Source of the DNA: Rebecca billardiae RCC1528
Taxonomy: Eukaryota > Haptophyta
Reading direction: 5' to 3'
DNA length: 64,000 bases
Assembly (NCBI GenBank): GCA_965240325.2
Contig: OZ251230.1
Location: 868,001-932,000 of the forward strand
Below are positions 18,672-28,874 of the stretch, piece by piece. Below the pieces are notes generated by a model, which made no database searches, was not told where the DNA came from, and worked only from the letters and a program-made list of their open reading frames with translations. Both the position numbers and the translations under genes were made by a program. Within the stretch, counting starts at the first letter, position 1, and the number at the start of each line of letters is the position of its first letter.

Positions 18672-20271
18672 CTACTCGCGCTCGCTCGCGAACTGCGTCT
18701 TGTCCAGCGCGTCGAAGAACGGGTGCTCGAGCGCCTCCCTCGCGGTGATGCGCCGGTCCGGGTCGTACTGCAGCATGCGGCCCAGCAGGTCGAGCCCGGT
18801 GAAGTCGGCGTCGAGGGCGGGGACGACGCCCTCGAGCGGCTGGGGCTGCCACTTGGGGAAGCAGTCCTTCCAGTCGGGCAGCGTGGTCACCCCGGGCCAG
18901 CTCTCCACCCGCGGCGTGCCCATCACCCGGAAGATTTTGAGCAGCTGGTCGATCTCGGAGTCGCCCGGGAACAGCGGCCGGCCGTTGAGCATCTCGGCGA
19001 GCATGCACGCGACCGACCAGATGTCAACCGCCCACGAGTACGACTTGATGCCGAGGAGGATCTCGGGCGCGCGGTACCACAGCGTGACCACCTCGTGAGT
19101 GTAAGGTCGCAGCGGCAGGTTGAACACGCGCGCCAGCCCGAAGTCGGCGAGCTTGAGCGTCCATGCGCGCTCGCCCGCGCCCTCGACCATCCCGGACGGG
19201 TTGTGCGCGCCGCGCTGCATCAGGATGTTGTGCGGCTTGATGTCGCGGTGGAAGACGCGGTTGGCGTGGCAGTGGGAGACGGCGAGGAGCAGCTGGTACA
19301 TGAGTGGACGCACCGTCGCGAGCGGCAGCCCTGCGCGGCGGCGGCGGACCCGAGCGGGCGCGGTGCAGCAAGCCGCGCGCGCGTGAGCGTCGCCTGCCGC
19401 TGGGGGCACGCGTGTTCGCCTCCTGTGCGCACCTCGTCTGGCCGTGCCGCGCGCACCCTGTTGGCTCGCCGCGAGGAAGTGGTGCAGGTCGCACTCGAGG
19501 TGCTCGAAAATCAGCCAGAGCGCGCCGTCCTGCACGATGATGTCCAGCAGTCTGCGCGGCAGGCGCGCGCGCGCGCGCGTTTGCTCACGCCGGCTGGGAC
19601 GCCCGCCTCGCAGAGCGGGCGCGGGCGGGCCCGGCAAGGTGCGGGGATGCGGGCGGCAGGCGGGTGGCGGATCGCGAGGCACGCGCCCGGCGCCATGCCC
19701 GCGCTCACCTCACAATGAACTCGCAGCGCGAGTCCTTCAGGAGAGAGATCTCGCGCATGGCGGTGCATGGCACGCCCTCGTCGTGGTCGAGGAGCACGCG
19801 CTTGATCGCGACGCTCTGCGGGCAGCGCGGGCGGGGGACAGGGCGGTGTGGCTGGTGACGACAGTGGACGCGCGCTGCCAGCCGCTCGGCAGCGCGTCCG
19901 CTATGCGCACCTCGCACGCGCGTTGCGCGCCTGCTCAGGGCGAGGCACGCGCGCGCGCGCGCGGTGAGGGCGCGCATGACTCGCACCTCGTTTGTGCACC
20001 TGTCGACCGCCTTGTAGACGACGCCATACATGCCCTCGCCGATCTTATGCTGCATGTGGTACCGCGTCAGCCCCGCCGGTGCAGTGCTCGGCGGGTACGC
20101 ATCGTAGCCGCCCCCTCGCTCGGGCCGATGAGGCCACGCCATGCTTGCCGCGCAAGCTCCCGCGCCCCGCCCCACCGTTCGCGCGCATTTTACGACCGTC
20201 ACGGCTCGTCGCGCTAAAGCCGGTGTGTTCGTGCCCCCTGCTTCGTCCGGTCCGGGCGAGTTTGGCGCCAT
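18672..20271 (-). CDS. Cyclin-dependent protein kinase (CDK), three introns
   Basis: Ser/Thr kinase of 381 aa after splicing. Exons read 20271-19987, 19815-19709, 19551-19457 and 19330-18672. All three introns are GT-AG (171, 157, 126 bp), and the total is an exact multiple of three. Motifs in the joined protein: glycine loop GEGMYG (78-83), VAIK Lys100, cyclin-binding helix PCTAMRE (111-117) in place of PSTAIRE, HRDIKPHN (190-197), DFG (225-227), and T-loop YTHEVVTLWYRAPE. An insert of about 19 residues sits between the catalytic loop and DFG. The first ATG is at 20271; a later ATG (residue 44, MAWPHRPERG) is possible. It is probably a cell-cycle CDK of CDC2/CDKB type, but the helix variant leaves the subclass open. 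Confidence 0.92.
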
Positions 20272-20340
20272 TTGTGCCCACCATTTTCATTTTGGCGCCC
20301 AATCCCATGGACAGCAAGTTCGATCAAAGGACGTGCCTGC

Positions 20341-20376
20341 TACAGTTTACTAAGAATAAAAGACGCACACAGCTTA
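20341..20376 (+). repeat. Fragment of dispersed repeat D
   Basis: TACAGTTTACTAAG..AAGACGCACACAGCT matches repeats 14206 and 16184. It sits just upstream of the CDK start. The remaining spacer to 20860 (about 480 bp) shows no gene. Confidence 0.7.
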
Positions 20377-20860
20377 GCACGACGACGGCCTATGAATCTA
20401 TGATTGCATCATGATTCATGGGCCGGCTGGCTCAGCCCTCGAGTCATTCAGTCTTCGGGGCTGGTCTCGCGCAGTAGCACTGAGCGTCCCGACGATCTGA
20501 GCGCAGCGCCCGTGGTGGCCGACGGTGGGGACCGACGTGACCTGACGGAGCCTCTGACAGTGACAGTCCTGGACCGCGTAGGGCCGTAGCCGTACTCCGT
20601 AGCCGTAGGCATCCAGCCGGATGTAAAGCAGCAACTTGGCGTTGACAGGCCGTGCAATCCTCGGAAGCGCGCCGCCGCGGCGCGCCGTGGCGGGGCTGCG
20701 CCACGCAGGGCGGCATGGAGCCCTTGCGCACCCTGCCTGCCGAGCGAAATGCCCATTCGCCAATCCTCAGCTGGCAGGCTGACTCGCCGCGCTGCAAGTC
20801 CCATTATTATTGAAGCCAACTCTGCAGATGCCAGCACGCGCCAGCCGCGCACACCTCGCA

Positions 20861-22078
20861 TCACTGTGGCGGCAGCAGGTCGGGGCGCACCACGCCCGCC
20901 TCGGGCGCCTCGGTCAGAATGGGCTCGAGCACCGAGGCCTCGCGCACGCGCACGTCGGCGATGAACTCCGACGCCGCCTTCACCGCCGACTTTGTGCCGC
21001 TCTCCACCGCGCGCGACGCGAGGACGCTCGCCTCAGACGCGGCGCGCGAGAAGGCGTCGGCCAGGATCGGCGCGGCGGCCTGGGCCTGCTCGGCGACCGA
21101 GATGGCCAGGATGCTTAGCACGTCGGCGCCTGCTTCGGCGATGGGCCCGAGCGTGCCCAGCACCACGCCCCACTGCGCCTGAAACGACTCCGCCGCCTCC
21201 GGCCCGCGGAGCACGCGCACGCGCGCCTCGAGCGCATCGCCGAGTGAGCTGCCTGAGTTGGCGAGCGCGGCTGCGGAGAGCTTCGCCGCCTGCGCCGACT
21301 CGGTCTCCACCGTGCGCGCGAGCGTCTCGGCGCGGGGCGAGAGCCAGGACGCCGCGGCTCGCCCCGCGTCCTGCGCGCCGGCCCACGCCGCCTTGAGCAC
21401 GTTGCCCAGCACGACGAGTGCCGCGGAGAGAATCGGCCGGAGCACGCGGAGCGACACGACGAGCAGACGCACCGCCACCTTGCCCGCGAAGAGGGCGGCG
21501 CGGCCGACGAGCTCGAGGGCGCGCTGCGCCGGTGGCGCGAGCTCGGACGCCACCTCCGTCACGCGCTGCATCGTCGGGTCGCCGCGCACCGCCTCCTCCA
21601 CGCCTCGTGCAGCCTCCGCCGCGCGCGCGCGCAGCTGCTCGACCCTTGCACGCTTCGTCTCAAGCAGCGTGTCGATGCGGCCCGTCGCCTCGAGGGGGGC
21701 AGGCGCAGCTGGCGCAGCGCCGAACGTGGGTGCGCGCGTATCTGCGACGGCGGCGGCGAGCTCCTGCATCGATGCCGCCGCGACCGCGGGCGCACCCGGC
21801 GCGCCGAGGGCGAGAGCGCGCTCTGCGAGCACGGGCCCATTCAGCGCGAGTGCAAGCGCGAGCGACGCTCCGAGCGTCGCTGCCCACGACGCGGGTGGGC
21901 GCACGCACTGCGCCGCCTCCGCCCAGGGCGCAACGGCCCTCGCCCTGTGAGCCGCGAGCCCGATCCGCGGGGCGCGCATCGAGTTGGCGAGGCTGCCGAT
22001 ACAGGACCGCTCGGTGACCGCGAGGTGTCGCGAGTGGCAGAGTCGGGGCTCGGGCTGCCTGGCGTGGTCGCTGTGCAT
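20861..22078 (-). CDS. Unknown Ala-rich membrane-associated protein
   Basis: 405 aa from the ATG at 22078; the ATG at 21979 (MRAPRIGLAA, 372 aa) is equally plausible. No family is recognised. A basic N-terminus is followed by a hydrophobic stretch ending in an AxA-like site (ASLALALALNGPVLAERALA). This is reminiscent of a thylakoid-lumen or secretory leader. One or two hydrophobic segments lie in the middle (LFAGKVAVRLLVVSLRVLRPILSAALVVLGNVL). Long amphipathic Ala/Glu/Arg helices, likely coiled coil, flank them. The function is unknown. The foldback element begins 22 bp upstream of the first ATG. Confidence 0.65.
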   Translation of the reverse strand: MHSDHARQPEPRLCHSRHLAVTERSCIGSLANSMRAPRIGLAAHRARAVAPWAEAAQCVRPPASWAATLGASLALALALNGPVLAERALALGAPGAPAVAAASMQELAAAVADTRAPTFGAAPAAPAPLEATGRIDTLLETKRARVEQLRARAAEAARGVEEAVRGDPTMQRVTEVASELAPPAQRALELVGRAALFAGKVAVRLLVVSLRVLRPILSAALVVLGNVLKAAWAGAQDAGRAAASWLSPRAETLARTVETESAQAAKLSAAALANSGSSLGDALEARVRVLRGPEAAESFQAQWGVVLGTLGPIAEAGADVLSILAISVAEQAQAAAPILADAFSRAASEASVLASRAVESGTKSAVKAASEFIADVRVREASVLEPILTEAPEAGVVRPDLLPPQ

Positions 22079-22100
22079 CCATGGTCCGGTCGGCAGCGCT

Positions 22101-24502
22101 AAATCAGCCCGGGCTGATTTAAGCTTATCTCAGCCCGGGCTGATTTAAGCCCTTAAATCAGCCCGGGCTGAGATAAGCTCCGCGCGAGCTTATCTCAGCC
22201 CGGGCTGAGATAAGCGCTTATCTCAGCCCAGCGGCTCGCGACTCGGCCACCGTGGACTCGGAGCGCACGTCGCGCGGTGCGGCCCGCCCGCTCCATGGCT
22301 GCACGCGCTGCTGTGTCTTCGGTGGCCACAGGGTGAAGTGCGCTGAGTATAGTGGCGGGCGCCCAGCTCCACCCACCCCCTTCTCCCTGGCCCGCCCCGC
22401 CTGCCCTCGCCCGCATCGGATGCCTTCCTCGCGCATGCAACGGCCTCAGCCAACGCCATTGTTCCACCATCGATTCCACCATCGACGGTCGCGGGTACTT
22501 GTACGTCGTGTACTGTACATGTGTGTCATGTGTAATCGCACGCATGTGGCCACGGCCCACGTGCACCTGTCTGCCGTGTGCCGTCGCCCTTGTACCGCGT
22601 TGCCCTTGTACCGTTCGCGCGTTGCGGCATGTGCTTGCCCAGCTTGGCATACTTGCCGGTCACGCTCGACGCTGGATCAGCCAGTCATCGCGATCCCGTC
22701 AGATCGAAACGGTCCCTTCGCGCGGCGCACTACTCTGCGCGGCGGCTGCCGGTTCATGACCGAGCTTGGACCATCAGCTGACAGCTGTGGTGTGCGGCTC
22801 GCTGCGTCTCAAGCGTGGCAGGCGCTTCGGCAGAGTAATACACTGTCGACGGTCGTGGCGCCGCAGCTGGTGGGCTCACCGGCGCCGTCGCGCTCGCAGC
22901 TTTCGGCGCGCTTGGCGAGCACGCCAAGGTCGCCGCGCGCACCGTGGTCCGCGTGCACACAACGGCCGCCGCGCGCGCCGCAGCCGTCTTGCGCGCCGCA
23001 GCCGGCGAGCGCGCCGCGGCCGGCGAGCGCGCCGCGGCTGCTGAGCGCGCCCGGCCGGCGAGCGCGCCGCGGCCGGCGAGTGCGCCGCGGCTGCTGCGCG
23101 CGCCCGGCCGGTGAGCGCGCCGCGGCTGCCGCGCGCGCTGCGGCCGGTAAGCGCGCCACGGCGGCAGACAGCGTAACTCGGCCGTCGCGCCCGGCCGGCG
23201 AGCGCGCCGTGGCTGCTGCGCGCGCCGCGGCTGCCGCGCGCGCCGCGGCCGGCGAGCGCGCCGAGGCCGACCAACGCGCCGCGACCGCCCCGCGCACGGC
23301 GACCGAAGGCGAGTCTGTGGCGGATAGCGAGCTTGCCGCTGCGGCTAGTGAGCGCGCCGCAACCGGCGCGGATGGATGGTGCAGCCGGGGCTTGCGCCAC
23401 CGCAACCGGTGAGCAGGCCGCGCCAGCATGCGTAGGTATTGGCGAGCGCGCCACCGCAACCGGCGAGCGCGCACCGCACGGGCCACAGATGCCCATTGGT
23501 CCAACGCCGCAGGTGCCCATCAAGCCTGGCGCCAACACGTGACAGTTGCGCGATGAGGCTGAGCGTGCTCGCCGGCCGCTGCGCGCTCACTGGCCGCGGC
23601 GGCGCGCTCGCTCGCTATCCGCCACAGACTAGCCTTCGGTCGTCGCGCACGGCCGCGGCGCGCTGGTCCGCCGCGGCGCGCGCGGCAGCCACGGCGCGCG
23701 CGGCAACCGCGGCGCGCGCGGCGGCCACCGCGCGCGTGGCGCATGCGGCGGCCGCTGCGTGCGTGCGGACCGCGGCGCACACCGCAACCTTAGCTTGCTG
23801 TCCGTGCGCACCAGCCCCTGAGCCGCGGCACGCGCTGCGAGCTTGGCGTGCTCGCCGTGCGCGCCGACAGCTGCGGGCGTGCCGGCGTCGGCGCGCCCAC
23901 TAGCCGCAGCGCCATGATCGTCCATGGAGCTGCGCCGGTGCCCATGCCTGTGCCGCTGGCACCGGTACGCCCGCGCGCGGCGGCCGCGGTGGCAACGTTC
24001 AGCACATTTTGAACAACGTGCAATGGCAACAGCACACAACCGACTGTAGCGCACGGGCCGTGTTCACCCGCGTGCGACTACGCGCGGACATGGTCAACTG
24101 GCGAACGTCGATGGTGCGTCCATGGTGTTGGCTGCATGCTTCTCATGCGGGCAGCAAGTCCACAAGCCGAGTTGCCGCCGTGGAGTTGCATGCGCGAGGA
24201 AGGCATCCGATGCGGGCGAGGGCAGGCGGGGCGGGCCAGGGAGAAGGGGGTGGGTGGAGCTGGGCGCCCGCCACTATACTCAGCGCACTTCACCCTGTGG
24301 CCACCGAAGACACAGCAGCGCGTGCAGCCATGGAGCGGGCGGGCCGCACCGCGCGACGTGCGCTCCGAGTCCACGGTGGCCGAGTCGCGAGCCGCTGGGC
24401 GGAGATAAGCGCTTATCTCAGCCCGGGCTGAGATAAGCTCGCGCGGAGCTTATCTCAGCCCGGGCTGATTTAAGGGCTTACGGTCAGCCCGGGCTGAGAT
24501 AA
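22101..24502. mobile_element. Large foldback element with CCCGGG-palindrome ends (~2.4 kb)
   Basis: Both ends carry arrays of the palindrome AAATCAGCCCGGGCTGATTT and its variant TTATCTCAGCCCGGGCTGAGATAA, in mirror order (left 22101-22230, right 24407-24502). Inside them, 22230-22441 is the reverse complement of 24186-24400 with few changes. The inversion continues imperfectly to the centre. For example 22850-22950 pairs with 23830-23935, and 23298-23345 with 23597-23645, so the axis is near 23471. The core is simple GCGCGCCGCGGCTG-like repeats; frames in it are low-complexity Ala/Arg/Pro. No transposase is seen. It resembles foldback transposons. Confidence 0.85.
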
Positions 24503-24546
24503 CTCGAGGAAAAAGATCCGCGGCCCCGGCCGTGCTACGCAAACGA

Positions 24547-24598
24547 TACAGTTTACTAAGAATAAGAGACGCACACAGCTCAGGCAGGCGAGATTACA
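24547..24598 (+). repeat. Fragment of dispersed repeat D
   Basis: TACAGTTTACTAAG..GCGAGATTACAG, matching the 5' part of the copies at 14206 and 16184. It lies about 45 bp beyond the right end of the foldback element. Confidence 0.75.
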
Positions 24599-24755
24599 GT
24601 ATCCGCCTCGATGACCCCTTGCTGGCACTACGGTGGCAAGTGGCAGACTGACTGGCTACCACTCTCACAACTCACTGTCTGAAACCGACACGGTGACGGT
24701 GACCATTTAGACCAACTTAGCCGACCGGGCATCTGTTGAGGAGACTGAGTGACCG

Positions 24756-24985
24756 GACCAGCCGGGGTCATCGTGCGGCGCTGAAGGCGAGTGAAGCCTG
24801 GCCAGACCTGTGACTGGCAGTGACTGAGTGGTCACTGCACCTGACCACCCGTACGGCCCGCCTCACCAGCACGGCCGATGACGACCAGCCGGGGTCATCG
24901 TGCGGCGCTGAAGCCTGGCCAGACCTGTGACTGAGTGGTCACGGCACCTGACCACCTACGGCCCCCTCACCAGCACGGCCGTAAC
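24756..24985 (+). repeat. Tandem duplication, ~127-bp unit
   Basis: The unit starting GACCAGCCGGGGTCATCGTG occurs at 24756 and 24883 with small deletions in the second copy. No coding potential is recognised. Confidence 0.8.
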
Positions 24986-26243
24986 GGGCGTCTGTACAGA
25001 GTAGTGCGTCCGACCGGGCCGCCCTCCAGCACGAGCCGCACGCTGGGTGGCGCGCTCCTTCCGCTTCCCTGCCGATTCAGATTTGACACCTGGCATCATT
25101 GGTCCCGTGAGCTGCGGCTGCTGCAGCCGCAACGTGCTGGCGCGGCGAGACAGTGGAGTGAGTGCGGACCAAGACCGTGACACTAAGCACCGTGGCTTAC
25201 TCGTGCAGCATCCGCACCGTGCGCGCACAAAGAGTTCATAGCGTAACGCAGGGCGACGCGCGCGCGCGGCGAGCGAGCCGGACAACCACCGCCCGCCTCC
25301 ACATGCAGCCCCCGCGCGCGCGGCGCGCACCATGACCATCCGCCCCAGAGTGCCGCATAGCGCGCAGCGTGCGCGGTCGCACCTGGGTCGTTGGACGTAT
25401 GCCGTGGCGCGGGCACGGCGCGGCGATGCCGCGCTTGCTTCTCCCGGGGGCCTGAGGCCCCCACGCGCGGCGGACTCCGTGCGCGCGCCCCGCCTGATGA
25501 GCGCGCGGCGCGCGGCCATCGAGCCTCCATGTGCTGGGCCGTTGCGCGTGCCGCCTGGTGCGTATTCGGTCTCGTCAGATGCGTGCTCGGTCTCGTCAAT
25601 CGTTACCCGCGTCGCTTGCGGCAGGCAGCCCCCCTTCTAGCGGTTCTCGAGGCCAAACCATCGACGCTTGGACGCCTACGGCCGCGCGAAGCGACGGCGC
25701 CGAGCGGGCGCGCGCGCCCGGTACGAGAGGTAGACTCCCACATCGTGCCTCCACACCCCGCCCGCGCCAGCGCACCCGCCCCTGGAGCTCTTCCCGCTCG
25801 TCGACGGCGCTCGGCACCCGAGCCGAGCCGAACGTGTGCACGGCGCACGACGCAGCGCGGCGCGACGGGCGCGGCGCGGCGCGCTCGGAATTTTCCTGAA
25901 GAGGGCTCCGAGCGTACGGGCCGACGCGCCCACTCGCGGCGCGCCCCGCGCGCGCCCCGCCAAATGCGCGTGGGGGCGCGAGGCGCGGGTCGAGACGCTC
26001 GGGTGCTCGGCGCGGCCGTCAACAGGCCCCCCCCGCGAGTTGAGGAGCGTCCCCGGATTCCATTTTCCGGACTCTCCTTGATGCTACGCAAAGCCGCGGG
26101 GGCGGCCGTCCGTCGAAACGGACGTGCCCCCCCGCGGAATAAGCTTAAATCAGCCCGGGCTGATTTAGCGCTGTCGTGGTCCGGTGTGCTCACTGGAGGC
26201 TGGGCCTTGGCCGTCCGGTGATAAAGTTTAGTTCCATGCAGCC
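24986..26243. other. Intergenic region with hairpin and CCCGGG palindrome, no gene
   Basis: Open frames here are Arg/Ala-rich on both strands and match no domain. At the right end, 26094-26137 forms a strong hairpin (arms CCGCGGGGGCGGCCGTCCG and CGGACGTGCCCCCCCGCGG). It is followed at 26147-26166 by a perfect copy of AAATCAGCCCGGGCTGATTT, the palindrome that ends the foldback element. The glycosyltransferase-like gene starts 77 bp beyond. Confidence 0.6.
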
Positions 26244-27290
26244 ATGGCGGCGCATCTCTTGATCTGGCTGTTCACGCTCGCGCCGCCGCGAGTAACGCTC
26301 GTCTCGATCGGCTTCGGCGCCAAGTTTGAGCGCGCTCTGCGCCCGATGAGCCAGACAGCCGCAGCAGCCGGTTTCGACCGCGTGCAGTTCTGGCGCGACA
26401 AGGCTGCGCTGCTGGCTGACCCATTCGCACGAGAACACGCACGCGAGATGGCTGCGCTGGCAGCGCACCGCGGACGGCCGTGGTGCATGGTGGGAAAGGG
26501 GATCGCACTCCTGCGCGCGATGGCAGACAGTCAAGACGGCGACTATGTCATGTGGGCCGACGCATCGAAGTACCACTCGACCAGCCTCGCCGGCGTGGAT
26601 GTGCGACAGGCCATCGCCTCGCTCAACGAGCCACGGCCACGCCTCGAGCAAAGCGCGCTCCCGGCGACGAGTGCGTGGGCGCAATGGCTGCGCACGCCAT
26701 CGGCACGGACCGATTGGTCCCAGCCCACGCCGCAAGCCCCGCGCAGCGCGTTCGGCCTGCTCGCGTGCCCGTACGACTGCCGCAAGCAGCTGTGCATCAC
26801 CAACAGCGACCGGACAGCCTTTGGCAAGGCGCTCGTGTCGGCGCGCACCGTGACCGCCTATGCCAGACGCATCGGCAACGCGAGCACGTTCCTGGGGCAG
26901 CCGCACGTGCTGAACAGCAACATCCTGCTGCATGTCGATTCGCAAACCCGCAGCATCGTGCGCGAGTGGGTACAGATGGCGTGGGACTCGCCTGAGGGCT
27001 TCTGCGGCTCGCACCCGCAGGATCAGTCGGCGTGGAGCGTGCTCGTGCATAGCCTCGGCCTGCCGCTGATCAACGTGTGCGCGTACACGGATGCGCACGA
27101 TCCCTCGCGCCGCGGATATCGCCACTGCCACTGGATGACCAAGGGCACGTCATTCATGCTGCGCGCGCTCGCTGCGAGGAACTTCTCCATTCTCAAGAGC
27201 GCACAGCCGATGGCGGCGGGCGAAAGTCCGGTGTACCTTCCGAGCTGCACGCCGCGCTTGGACCTCAAGGACGGCATCCGTTTGAGATGA
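26244..27290 (+). CDS. Secreted/Golgi glycosyltransferase-like protein
   Basis: 348 aa, ATG at 26244. Residues 1-20 are hydrophobic (MAAHLLIWLFTLAPPRVTLV), a signal peptide or anchor. The central segment GDYVMWADASKY (about 99-110) resembles the strand-plus-acidic motif at the metal/nucleotide-sugar site of GT-A fold transferases and of unnamed algal and bacterial families with D/YADAG motifs. Later parts (VLNSNILLHVDSQTRSIVREW, DQSAWSVLVHSLGLPLINV) fit the acceptor half of such enzymes. The family is not certain, and the substrate is unknown. Confidence 0.6.
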   Translation: MAAHLLIWLFTLAPPRVTLVSIGFGAKFERALRPMSQTAAAAGFDRVQFWRDKAALLADPFAREHAREMAALAAHRGRPWCMVGKGIALLRAMADSQDGDYVMWADASKYHSTSLAGVDVRQAIASLNEPRPRLEQSALPATSAWAQWLRTPSARTDWSQPTPQAPRSAFGLLACPYDCRKQLCITNSDRTAFGKALVSARTVTAYARRIGNASTFLGQPHVLNSNILLHVDSQTRSIVREWVQMAWDSPEGFCGSHPQDQSAWSVLVHSLGLPLINVCAYTDAHDPSRRGYRHCHWMTKGTSFMLRALAARNFSILKSAQPMAAGESPVYLPSCTPRLDLKDGIRLR

Positions 27291-27788
27291 CGATGACAAT
27301 GGGCACGTTGCGCGGTCGGTGCATTTACCGCCGCCACTGCTGCGGCCTGACTCTGAGAGCAGGGCTCACGGCGTGTCGGCGTCGGCCGTCACTCTAGATA
27401 GACTCCAGAGTCGGCCGGCCCGGGCCCGCGGCGGCCGCGGCCCGCGATGGCACGTCGACGACGGCGGAATACCAGCCTGCCACCAGTCCCAGGCCGAGTC
27501 AGTTATGTGAACAGAGTTCAATATACTATGATGATGATACGGCGGCGGTCACTAGCGGTCGTAGTGCGGTGAGTATACTCTGTCTCTGGCGCCATCACTG
27601 CGGCACCATCGAGTGGCTGTGGCTCCTCGGGCCGTCCCAGAGTGCTGCGCTGCGGCTGCGGAACCTGCGCTAACTAAGCACCGTAACTCGTAAGGCGTAA
27701 CTCCGTACAAGTAACTCGAAAGTACGACTCGAACATATCCCAGGATGACGGCCCTGCTCACAGCACTGACGACTACATCAGTGTCAGT

Positions 27789-27995
27789 ACGTTGACGCTG
27801 TCGCGCGCGGTGACGCGCGCCATACTGGGATGACCTTGTGAGGCTTGTGATGACGAGTCCACTACCGTTGGCAGTGTCAGTAGTATATATTACTAATACG
27901 TTGACGTTGTCGCGCCGGGTGACGCGCGCCATACTGGGATGACCATGTGAGGCTTGTCACTTACAAGTGATGACGAGTCCACTACTGGCACTGAT
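27789..27995 (+). repeat. Tandem duplication, 109-bp unit
   Basis: Two adjacent copies share ACGTTGACG..TGTCGCGC..GACGCGCGCCATACTGGGA and GATGACGAGTCCACTAC. Confidence 0.8.
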
Positions 27996-28613
27996 GAGAC
28001 TAGTCGGTCCGTCCGTCCCGTGGTACTGGTTACTGGTAACCCGGCGGTCCGCCATGGGCATGATGAGGTACAGACGACGACCGCATGCTGTCCGCCATAT
28101 GATAAGTCCCTGACATGGGCCGGGCTTGTCACACAGCTGTTCTTGGCCCGCATCTTTCAGGGCGCTCGCCTCTGCACGATGGTGCCTTGTGCCTCGCTCT
28201 CGTGCGGCTTGGCGGCTCACGAGCTGCGTCTTAAAGTATTCCGCGCCGGCCAAGCGAAGCTAATAGCTGACGATGATTGTCTCGGTACTAGCAGAGGACG
28301 ACAATAAGCAGAACTAGAACGCCGGGCGCCAGCGCCGCTCAATGCTCATCAGACATCAGCCACATCGCCCTGTACTACCAGAGCATCGTCGCCTCAAAGG
28401 GCTGCTCCCGGACAAACAGTCTGTCCGGGTTCATTGTCTGCCCCGGAGATCGGTTTCCGGCGCCCTCTGGCTGCTTCGCCAGGCGCGGGCGTGAGAAATG
28501 GCTCCAGCCAAGCTCTTGGCCCTGGCGTCGCTGGCAGCGGCGGCCCGGCGGCGCCGGCGCGCACGCGGGTGGCGCGTCGCGTGCACCGACCAACATCTTT
28601 CGGCAAATGTGTC

Positions 28614-28616
28614 ATA

Positions 28617-28653
<37 letters not shown>
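28614..28653. repeat. TA microsatellite
   Basis: TA/AT repeat with one G interruption, about 220 bp from the end of the IQ/coiled-coil gene. Confidence 0.9.
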
Positions 28654-28655
<2 letters not shown>

Positions 28656-28874
28656 ATGGGGGCTCCCGCAGGCGGCGACTCGAGTCGCACCGTGCGCCTT
28701 TGCGTGCCAGCTCCAAGCAGCACGTCAATAAGCGTCGCGCGGGGTCCGGTGAGTGAGTGACGGTAGACGTAGTGGCGTCGGCATTGTGCCCCGCCCGGCC
28801 CTCGAAAGTCGGTCGTCGGTGCGCACACCACCCCGCCAGATGCGGGATGGCGGCGCGCGCCGGCGCCGCCTCGC

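Larger units (their letters stand above)
27291..28874. other. Convergent intergenic region with tandem and TA repeats
   Basis: No gene is recognised. It contains a 109-bp tandem duplication (27789-27897 and 27898-27995, unit starting ACGTTGACG and containing GCGCCATACTGGGATGACC). A TA microsatellite lies at 28614-28653. Confidence 0.6.

Noticed and set aside
22252-23412. 386-codon frame in the foldback element as a transposase
   Set aside because: The sequence is low-complexity and arises partly from mirrored repeats; no catalytic motif is visible.
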